The notes below the pieces were generated by a model. That model did no database searches. It was not told where the DNA came from and saw only the letters and a program-made list of their open reading frames with translations. DNA of 5,528 bases from contig JAEUJK010000173.1 of assembly GCA_016794735.1 (NCBI GenBank), forward strand, positions 1 to 5,528. The letters run 5' to 3'. The position numbers were made by a program, and so were the translations under genes. Origin of the DNA: Gemmatimonadota bacterium. Lineage in GTDB: Bacteria; Gemmatimonadota; Gemmatimonadetes; Gemmatimonadales; Gemmatimonadaceae. Positions 1 to 5,528 of this stretch are shown here, in pieces. How positions within the stretch are numbered: the stretch's first letter is position 1; each line of letters begins with the position of its first letter.

Positions 1-967
<967 letters not shown>

Positions 968-975
968 AGCCTTGA

Positions 976-1004
976 AGTATCAGGGGGGTCGTGTCGGGGT
1001 TCAA
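976..1004 (-). promoter_or_regulatory. Candidate sigma70-type promoter of typA
   Basis: On the minus strand, TTGAAC (positions 1004-999) is followed after exactly 17 nt by GATACT (981-976). Each hexamer matches 4 of 6 consensus bases, and the spacing is ideal. The -10 ends 8 nt before the ATG, so transcription would start at, or within about two bases of, the start codon. This fits the lack of a usable Shine-Dalgarno and suggests a leaderless or near-leaderless transcript. It is a prediction by eye, and chance matches of this quality occur. Confidence 0.45.
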
Positions 1005-1057
1005 CCCTCTTGCCTGTTCCCGGCACTCATGCCAAGGTAGCGGGGTCGAATCCGAAA

Positions 1058-1069
1058 ACCTCCGGAGGT
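1058..1069 (+). promoter_or_regulatory. Palindromic strong Shine-Dalgarno of the 62-residue ORF
   Basis: GGAGGT (1064-1069) sits 5 nt before the ATG at 1075, the best ribosome binding site in the window, and it decides the start over the upstream in-frame ATG at 991. It is the right half of a perfect 12-bp palindrome, ACCTCCGGAGGT, whose left half ACCTCC equals the anti-Shine-Dalgarno of 16S rRNA. The message could therefore pair with itself at the ribosome binding site, weakly within one molecule (loop CCGG) or more strongly between two. Any regulatory effect is inference. Confidence 0.7.
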
Positions 1070-1074
1070 GTTCC

Positions 1075-1263
1075 ATGCAGCAGCAGCAGGAGCCCGGTAT
1101 GGCGGATTACCCTCACGGCCGTGGATACGGCCACGACTACATGCGGGGCGGCGAGGTCCACGGGGGCTACGGGTACAGTAGCCGGATCGAGTACGAAAAG
1201 CGCCGCGGCGAGGAAGAGAGGGCCATCGCACGCCAGACCGACGCTCCGGACGACGCCAAGTAG
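1075..1263 (+). CDS. Small Gly/Tyr/His-rich hypothetical protein, 62 aa
   Basis: No family is recognised. The protein begins with Met and four Gln codons (a CAG x4 run at 1078-1089). A central part of about residues 9-36 is rich in Gly, Tyr and His (for example GRGYGHDYMRGGEVHGGYGY). A charged tail of about residues 38-62, rich in Glu, Arg, Lys and Asp, could be helical. There is no signal peptide and no membrane segment. The composition suggests a largely disordered N-terminal part. Support for a real gene is the strong, well-spaced Shine-Dalgarno, its own intergenic space divergent from typA, and a hairpin 5 nt after its stop. An in-frame ATG at 991 would add 28 residues but lacks a ribosome binding site and would overlap the predicted typA promoter. 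Function unknown. Confidence 0.72.
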   Translation: MQQQQEPGMADYPHGRGYGHDYMRGGEVHGGYGYSSRIEYEKRRGEEERAIARQTDAPDDAK

Positions 1264-1267
1264 CCTG

Positions 1268-1310
1268 CGCGGGGGGACTCAGACCGGGTCCCCCCGCGTT
1301 GCCGTTTTAG
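1268..1310 (+). terminator. GC-hairpin terminator between convergent genes
   Basis: CGCGGGGGGAC (1268-1278) pairs perfectly with GTCCCCCCGCG (1288-1298) around a 9-nt loop, giving an 11-bp stem. It starts 5 nt after the stop of the 62-residue ORF and is followed by TTGCCGTTTT, an interrupted T tract. In the other direction it lies 8 nt beyond the pilT stop but has no T tract there, so it is more clearly a plus-strand terminator. It may still stop transcription or protect 3' ends from both sides. Confidence 0.75.
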
Positions 1311-2839
1311 CGCCGCCCCGCCACGGGTCGGGCCGCGGTCGGCGATGACCGCTCGGCCGGTGCCTCGATTTCCGCGAACGAGACGTCGAACCCGCGCGTC
1401 TTGAGCGCGGCGACAATGCCGGCCTTGTCTGGCGCACGCAGGTAGGCCTCCTGCGGCTCCACCGTGCCCTGCTCCACCAGCGAAACCAGGGCGTCCATCA
1501 TCGTCACCATGCCCAGGCGCTTGGACGTCTGCATGATCGACGGCATCTGGAAGGTCTTCCCTTCACGGATGAGGTTGGACAGTGCCGCCGTGACGAGGAG
1601 GATCTCCATCGCCGCCACGCGTCCGCCGCCGACCTTGCGACACAATGTCTGCGAGATCACCCCGCGCAGCGACTCCGACAGCATCACGCGGACCTGCGAC
1701 TGCCGATCGGGCGGGAACTGGTCGATGATGCGGTCCACGGTGCTGGGCGCGGTCGACGTGTGCAAGGTGCCGAAGACAAGGTGACCGGTCTCGGCCGTTT
1801 CGATCGCGATCGAGACGGTCTCGAGGTCGCGCAGCTCGCCGACGAGCACGACGTCCGGGTCCTCGCGCAGGGCCGCTCGCAGCGCCTGCTTGAACGAACG
1901 TGTGTGAATGCCAACCTGCCGCTGCGTCACCAGGCATCCCTTGCTCTGGTGCACGAACTCGATCGGGTCCTCGATGGTGATGATGTGATCACGCCGCGAG
2001 GTATTCACGAGGTCAACGAGCGCGGACAACGTCGTGGACTTGCCGCTCCCGGTGGGACCGGTGACGAGGACGAGTCCCTTGGAGAGCTGCGTGAGGGCTC
2101 GCACCTCCTGGCTCAGGCCGAGTTCATCCGCCGTGATGATGCGGCTCGGGATGGCGCGCGTGACCAGCCCCGGCCCGCTGCGATCCACGAACGCATTGAT
2201 GCGGAAACGGCCGAGTCCGGGGAACTCGTACGCGAAGTCGGCGTCGCCGCTGTCCTCGAACTCGCGTCGCACATCCTCGTCCATGATCGAGTGCAACATG
2301 GCGCGCATGCGCTCGCCCTCGATCGGCGCCTCGTTCTCGATGGCCTTCACGTCCCCACTGGAGCGCGCCATCGGCTGGGCCCCCGTGCGCAGGTGAAGGT
2401 CCGACGCGCCGAGCTCCATCTGCTTGCCGAGGAGCCGCTGCATGTCGGCGAGCGCGTCGGGATACACCGGGGTCCCCGGGTCGATCACCACCGTCGTGGC
2501 GGCGGGTGCAGCCAGGGAGTCGTCCAAGCGGAGCGCGGGGCGCGCTTCGCGCAGGGTCGCCCGCGGCGTTCCGCCGTCGCGCGTGAGGTGGACCTCGAAG
2601 GTGCGCCCGGCAAACGGCAGCCAGGTGTCGAGCTGGCCCGCGGTTTCGAACTCTGCCATCGCGAAGGGCGGCACCAACTGGGCCACCAGGTTGCGCCATG
2701 CCTCCGCCGGCAGCGGACCCTTGGTCAGTGCGACCTGGCCGCCGTCACGCTCGAGCGTGATGGCCGTATCCGCCACCACGTGGAGGGTGCCACCGGGGGC
2801 GTTCCCCAGGACGTCGAGCAGCCGCTGGATCTGTGACAT
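1307..2839 (-). CDS. pilT: PilT-family type IV pilus retraction ATPase with extra N-terminal domain
   Basis: PilT is the cytoplasmic hexameric ATPase that drives type IV pilus disassembly and twitching motility. The motor is complete: ASDLHL (145-150), Walker A GPTGSGKST (261-269), Asp box IEDPIEFVH (289-297), Walker B with catalytic Glu in DPDVVLVGELRD (327-338), His box TGHLVFGTLHT (351-361). The C-terminal AIRNLIRE motif appears as ALSNLIRE (419-426). At 510 residues it is about 150 longer than usual PilT. Most of the excess is residues 1-130, which resemble a second, diverged copy of the PilT N-terminal domain (see findings). A Pro/Ala/Arg-rich tail follows about 490. There is no membrane segment. 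The ATG overlaps the upstream gene's stop as TGATG, implying translational coupling; a GGAG lies 11 nt upstream. PilU is the main alternative. No pilB, pilC or pilin gene is in view, so the role rests on family membership. Confidence 0.93.
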   Translation of the reverse strand: MSQIQRLLDVLGNAPGGTLHVVADTAITLERDGGQVALTKGPLPAEAWRNLVAQLVPPFAMAEFETAGQLDTWLPFAGRTFEVHLTRDGGTPRATLREARPALRLDDSLAAPAATTVVIDPGTPVYPDALADMQRLLGKQMELGASDLHLRTGAQPMARSSGDVKAIENEAPIEGERMRAMLHSIMDEDVRREFEDSGDADFAYEFPGLGRFRINAFVDRSGPGLVTRAIPSRIITADELGLSQEVRALTQLSKGLVLVTGPTGSGKSTTLSALVDLVNTSRRDHIITIEDPIEFVHQSKGCLVTQRQVGIHTRSFKQALRAALREDPDVVLVGELRDLETVSIAIETAETGHLVFGTLHTSTAPSTVDRIIDQFPPDRQSQVRVMLSESLRGVISQTLCRKVGGGRVAAMEILLVTAALSNLIREGKTFQMPSIMQTSKRLGMVTMMDALVSLVEQGTVEPQEAYLRAPDKAGIVAALKTRGFDVSFAEIEAPAERSSPTAARPVAGRR

Positions 2840-2841
2840 CA
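2837..2841 (-). other. TGATG stop/start overlap (translational coupling)
   Basis: The TGA stop of the 163-residue ORF (2841-2839) and the ATG of pilT (2839-2837) share one base. Such overlaps normally mean both genes are on one mRNA and the second is translated by re-initiating ribosomes, which ties the amounts of the two proteins together. Confidence 0.9.
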
Positions 2842-3330
2842 GGCGAGGTGCTCCACGTGGACGATGGCGTCGCGATTGATCAGGATCACTCCTTGCGCGG
2901 TATACAGCTGGACAAATCGCGCGGGGATCTTGTTGAGGTAGTCGAGCACACGCTGGTTGGCCGTGGCCTGCTCGATGAACAGGGTGCCGCTGTACAACTC
3001 GCCGTCGGTGACGGTGACGGCCACGTCGGCGCGTGCGCCGAGCGCCCAGTCCGGTTCCGGGACATCCTCGGTGGGCACGACCACTTCGCGGATGTGCGCC
3101 TTCGCGCAGAGCAGCGTTCGCCCGGACAACGTCGCGAGCGGGAAGAACGGCTCCGGCGAATTGAGGACGTCCGGGACTTCCTCGTGGCCCGATGGGGTGC
3201 GCGCGTTGCTGACCACGAACAAGTCGCCGGTCAGCCGCTCTCCCCGGTCAGTCACCACAATGACGGGGAGCCGGGTCTTCTCGATGTGGAAGTCGTTGAC
3301 GATCGTCCACATGGGTGATGAGCGCGACAT
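2839..3330 (-). CDS. Hypothetical two-repeat protein coupled to pilT, 163 aa
   Basis: I cannot name the family. The protein is soluble, with no signal peptide or membrane segment, and appears to be an internal duplication. Half 1 is about residues 22-84 and half 2 about 101-160. Matching landmarks are GDLFV (35-39) with GTLFI (115-119), VPDVLN (52-57) with VLDYLN (128-133), FFPL (62-65) with FVQL (139-142), and G70 followed by RTLL with G147 followed by VILI. The strand-turn-strand pattern suggests two small beta-barrels, which is an inference. Overlap with pilT at TGATG indicates co-expression, so a role with the retraction motor is plausible but not shown. The start is uncertain: ATG at 3330 and ATG at 3312 (residue 7, MWTIVNDF) both lack a Shine-Dalgarno; the longer form is given. 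Confidence 0.85.
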   Translation of the reverse strand: MSRSSPMWTIVNDFHIEKTRLPVIVVTDRGERLTGDLFVVSNARTPSGHEEVPDVLNSPEPFFPLATLSGRTLLCAKAHIREVVVPTEDVPEPDWALGARADVAVTVTDGELYSGTLFIEQATANQRVLDYLNKIPARFVQLYTAQGVILINRDAIVHVEHLA

Positions 3331-3433
3331 GGCAGGGGAAGGACGCGCGGCGCGCGTACGGTGTCACCCTGAGTATCGGCCGCTCCTCGCGATCCACTGC
3401 ACCGACCGGGCGCCGCGATCCGCACCCGCCCGC

Positions 3434-3449
3434 TGTGACGAAGGTCACA
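3434..3449 (-). promoter_or_regulatory. CRP/FNR-family-like operator upstream of the pilT pair
   Basis: TGTGACGAAGGTCACA is a perfect inverted repeat (6-bp arms, 4-nt spacer) and contains the exact CRP consensus TGTGA-N6-TCACA. It lies 3 nt past the zinc exporter stop and is centred about 111 nt before the ATG at 3330. A weak -10-like GATACT lies at 3377-3372 on the minus strand with no recognisable -35, as at many activator-dependent promoters; the site would be centred roughly 75 nt before the start implied by that -10. The symmetry is seen directly; binding by a CRP-type protein is inferred. Confidence 0.55.
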
Positions 3450-3452
3450 CCC

Positions 3453-4358
3453 CTAGGGATGCCCGCCCTGGCAGATCTCCTCGCGCTCGATCTGCAGCGT
3501 GACGTGGCCGATCCCGAAGGACCGCATGGCGGCCACCGCCTGCTCCAGGACCTGCTGGTGGTCGGCCAGCTGCGGCACGATCGCGTGGGCACTCATCGCC
3601 ACCATCCCCGTCGTCACGGTCCAGACGTGCAGGTCGTGGACACCACACACCCCCGGCAACGCCTCGAGCCGCGCGCGCACGTCACCTAACGACACGTGCG
3701 ACGGCGTGGCCTCCAGCAGCACGTCGACGCTTTCCCGCACCAGGCGCCAGCTCGATCGCACGATCAACAGCGTCACCACGATGGACGCAATCGGGTCGGC
3801 CGCGAGGATCCCGGTCTGCCGGATGACGAGCGCCGCGACCACGGTGCCCACGGATCCCAGCAGGTCGCCCAGCACGTGGAGGTACGCGCCGCGCACGTTC
3901 ATGCTGTGGGTGTGCCCGCGATGGAGGAGCCACGCGCAGACCCCGTTGGCGACGAGCCCGGCCACCGCCACTGCGAGCATCGTGGTCGTCTCCACGGGCT
4001 CGGGCGACCGCAGGCGCCCGACCGCCTCGATCACGATCCCGACGGAGACCAGCAGCAACACACTGCCGTTGATGAACGCCGCCAGGATTTCCCAGCGCAG
4101 GTAGCCGTAGGTCTTCTCTGGGGTCGACGGCCGGCGGCTGAACCACGCGACGAACAGCGAGAGGGCGAGGGCCCCGGCGTCGGTAAGCATGTGCCCCGCG
4201 TCGGCGAGCAGCGCGAGGGAGTTCGCCAGGTATCCCCCCACGACTTCCGCCACCAGGAAGGCAACGGTGATCCCCAACGCCCACTGCAACGCACGCCGAT
4301 GATCGCCGTGGGCGTGGTCGTGTCCGTGCGCGTGGTCGTGGTGATGGTGAACGTGCAT
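3453..4358 (-). CDS. zitB: CDF-family zinc/heavy-metal exporter (ZitB/CzcD-like)
   Basis: Cation diffusion facilitators are inner-membrane dimers that export Zn2+ (also Cd2+ or Co2+) in exchange for protons. The 301 residues fit the family and read closely like E. coli ZitB. Metal-site motifs are H56/D60 in TM2 (GHMLTD) and H161/D165 in TM5 (LHVLGD), the His/Asp arrangement typical of zinc-selecting members. Other matches are SLALLADAGHMLTDAGAL (47-64), FINGSVLLL (95-103) and DLLGSVGTVVAAL (165-177). Six membrane segments fall between about 26 and 200. A cytoplasmic C-terminal domain of about 205-301 follows, with the LHVWTV strand. Residues 2-20 contain 11 His, a likely metal-binding leader. 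The ATG at 4358 is chosen because it directly opens this leader; an upstream in-frame TTG at 4427 would add 23 uncharacteristic residues. No Shine-Dalgarno precedes either start. It is divergent from the CNNM gene. Confidence 0.93.
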   Translation of the reverse strand: MHVHHHHDHAHGHDHAHGDHRRALQWALGITVAFLVAEVVGGYLANSLALLADAGHMLTDAGALALSLFVAWFSRRPSTPEKTYGYLRWEILAAFINGSVLLLVSVGIVIEAVGRLRSPEPVETTTMLAVAVAGLVANGVCAWLLHRGHTHSMNVRGAYLHVLGDLLGSVGTVVAALVIRQTGILAADPIASIVVTLLIVRSSWRLVRESVDVLLEATPSHVSLGDVRARLEALPGVCGVHDLHVWTVTTGMVAMSAHAIVPQLADHQQVLEQAVAAMRSFGIGHVTLQIEREEICQGGHP

Positions 4359-4487
4359 CGCGGCGAACGGGGGCCTGCGGGAGGACGGATGTGACGGACA
4401 GCTAGCCGGGTCCCGTTGGCGCCGCAAGGGGCGGTTGTGCGTGGCTGGTGCCTCACGTGGGGCGCGCGATGACAGTAGACTACCGCC
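4359..4487. other. Divergent intergenic region between zinc exporter and CNNM gene
   Basis: These 129 nt must hold the promoters for both divergent genes. I see a short odd palindrome GTAG-A-CTAC (4475-4483) next to the CNNM start, which provides a TANNNT-type -10 on each strand. There is no convincing -35 for either gene and no clear Zur, MerR or ArsR-type operator. The Mg2+-responsive leaders known upstream of some magnesium transporters would not fit in the space. Confidence 0.5.
4476..4481 (+). promoter_or_regulatory. -10-like hexamer adjoining the CNNM start codon
   Basis: TAGACT matches the -10 consensus at 4 of 6 positions and ends 6 nt before the GTG at 4488, so transcription would begin at the start codon. 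No -35 is seen at 16-18 nt spacing. The placement resembles the TANNNT element of leaderless genes in Deinococcus and Actinobacteria; that comparison is established for those groups and only inferred here. Confidence 0.35.
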
Positions 4488-5528
4488 GTGAGTCGCGCGC
4501 TCGTCATCATCGTCCTCCTACTGCTCAACGGCTTCTTTGTGGCCGTGGAGTTTGCCCTGGTGCGCTCGCGCCGCACGCGCCTCGAGGGCATGGCTCGCGC
4601 CGGAGACCGCCTGGCCGCCATTGCGCTTCGCGCGACCGGGAACCTCAGTCGGGTCCTCTCGGCCAGTCAGCTCGGGATCACGCTGGCCTCCCTGGGCCTT
4701 GGCTGGGTGGCCGAAAGCACCCTCGGGGAAGTATTCGAACACTGGTTTGAAAACCTTCCGCTGGCGTTCGATGCCTCGGTCCGCGTGAGCATCGGCGCGG
4801 CAGTGGCCATCGCGGTGGCGACATTCATGCACGTCGTCTTCGGCGAACTCGCCCCGCGGGCCGCTGCCCTCAACCACCCGGAAACGATGGCGCGCTGGCT
4901 CACGCCGCCGCTGCTCGTCTTTTCCTGGCTCACGACACCCTTCACGTGGGTCCTCAACCACTCCGCGACCCTGGTCCTTCGCCTGTTTGGCCAGACCGCG
5001 GCGGTCTCCGAGGAGCCGGTGCACTCGCCCGACGAGCTGCGCATGATCGTGGAGCACGCGGAAGAGGGCGGCTCGATCGACGCGAAGGACGCACAGCTGC
5101 TCGAAGGGGTGTTCGAGTTCAGCGAGAAGAACGCACGCGAGGTCATGACGCCGCGGACGAACGTCGTCGCCCTGCCGGTCGAGGCGACGCTGGAGGAAGC
5201 GTGCGACCTGGTGGAGGAGAGCAACTTCTCCCGCTATCCGGTCTACGACGGGTCACTCGACAACGTCATCGGTCTCGTGCTCGCCAAGGACCTGCTGCGC
5301 GAGGTACGTCGCCCCTCGGCTTCGTTCGACCTGCGTCGCCTCATGCGCGACGTGCATGTGGTCCCGGGCTCGCGCGAGGTGGAAGAGGTCCTCGCCGACT
5401 TCAAGCGTCGCAAGGAACACCTGGCCGTGGTGCTCGACGAGTTCGGCGGCACGGCCGGCATCGTCACCATGGAAGACCTGCTCGAGGAGATCGTCGGCGA
5501 GATCCTCGACGAACACGACGAACCCGAG
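4488..5528 (+). CDS. CNNM/CorC (HlyC-like) membrane protein with CBS pair (3' end outside window)
   Basis: This family of DUF21 membrane domain plus CBS pair plus CorC_HlyC domain exports or transports Mg2+ and related cations; older names are hemolysin C or TlyC. The 347 residues present begin with TM1 (about 4-25, NGFFVAVEFALVRSRR at 14-29). The family motif QLGITLASLGLGW (61-73) follows, then membrane segments near 100-118 and 138-165. GELAPR (119-124) stands where most members have GELxPK. The first CBS domain is about 215-275 (REVMTPRTNVVAL, SRYPVYDG), the second about 282-338 with the hallmark DEFGGTAGIVTMEDLLEEIVGEI (317-339). The missing C-terminus would hold the CorC_HlyC domain of about 80 residues. 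Start: an in-frame TAG at 4476-4478 leaves the GTG at 4488 as the first start codon; there is no Shine-Dalgarno. A hemolytic role is not implied. Confidence 0.94.
   Translation, partial: MSRALVIIVLLLLNGFFVAVEFALVRSRRTRLEGMARAGDRLAAIALRATGNLSRVLSASQLGITLASLGLGWVAESTLGEVFEHWFENLPLAFDASVRVSIGAAVAIAVATFMHVVFGELAPRAAALNHPETMARWLTPPLLVFSWLTTPFTWVLNHSATLVLRLFGQTAAVSEEPVHSPDELRMIVEHAEEGGSIDAKDAQLLEGVFEFSEKNAREVMTPRTNVVALPVEATLEEACDLVEESNFSRYPVYDGSLDNVIGLVLAKDLLREVRRPSASFDLRRLMRDVHVVPGSREVEEVLADFKRRKEHLAVVLDEFGGTAGIVTMEDLLEEIVGEILDEHDEPE

Noticed and set aside
1801..1812. 12-bp palindrome CGATCGCGATCG followed by GAGAC-G-GTCTC
   Set aside because: It lies inside the pilT coding sequence, encoding Ile-Ala-Ile and Glu-Thr-Val; GC-rich codon choice explains it and nothing suggests a site.
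1985..1992. GTGATCAC palindrome
   Set aside because: It is within conserved pilT codons just before the Asp box; an 8-bp palindrome is expected by chance.
1760..2836. Plus-strand open frame of 358 codons over pilT
   Set aside because: It is antisense to the complete PilT motor domain, with low-complexity His/Arg/Glu composition and no recognisable motif; third-position GC bias explains it.
3434..3449. The 3434-3449 inverted repeat as terminator of the zinc exporter
   Set aside because: The arms are only 6 bp and no T tract follows on the minus strand; the match to TGTGA-N6-TCACA makes an operator the better reading.
4299..4358. Degenerate GTG/GTC tandem pattern resembling a microsatellite
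   Set aside because: On the minus strand it is the His/Asp/Gly-rich leader of the zinc exporter; the repetition is from His codons.
4359..4427. 23-residue N-terminal extension of the zinc exporter from a TTG at 4427
   Set aside because: The extension is Pro/Ser/Arg-rich and unlike the family, while the ATG at 4358 opens directly onto the His-rich leader expected of ZitB-type proteins.

Overview
The window is a GC-rich (roughly two thirds G+C by eye), gene-dense stretch of bacterial chromosome with six protein-coding genes and no sign of mobile DNA, CRISPR or RNA genes. The protein families and the base composition would suit a member of Gemmatimonadota or another GC-rich phylum. That is a guess from style, because no taxonomic marker gene lies here. 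Two genes run off the ends.

Layout, left to right. (1) The first half of typA/bipA, a ribosome-associated translational GTPase, on the minus strand, starting at 967. (2) Divergent from it, a 62-residue Gly/Tyr/His-rich small protein of unknown function at 1075-1263, with a textbook ribosome binding site inside a perfect 12-bp palindrome. (3) An 11-bp GC hairpin at 1268-1298 in the 43-nt gap between convergent genes. (4) A minus-strand pair: an unrecognised 163-residue protein with an internal duplication (2839-3330), joined by a TGATG stop/start overlap to a 510-residue PilT-family pilus retraction ATPase (1307-2839). (5) A ZitB/CzcD-like zinc exporter (3453-4358, minus). (6) Divergent from it, the first 347 residues of a CNNM/CorC (DUF21 plus CBS) membrane protein, probably a Mg2+/cation transporter (4488 to the window end). 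No stretch of 300 bases lacks a gene; the longest gaps are 107, 122 and 129 nt.

The most interesting part is the pilT pair. The ATPase carries about 130 extra N-terminal residues that line up with its own regular PilT N-terminal domain, so it appears to have a diverged tandem copy of that domain. Its translationally coupled partner is also built from two related halves. Upstream of the pair sits a perfect CRP-type site, TGTGA-N6-TCACA. Together these suggest a retraction-motor unit with an unusual architecture and a dedicated partner, possibly under a CRP/FNR-family regulator. This is a hypothesis from sequence alone.

A second theme is translation initiation. The small ORF has a strong Shine-Dalgarno, while typA, the 163-residue gene, the zinc exporter and the CNNM gene show none at normal spacing. 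For typA and the CNNM gene a -10-like hexamer lies 6-8 nt before the start codon, which suggests leaderless or nearly leaderless mRNAs.
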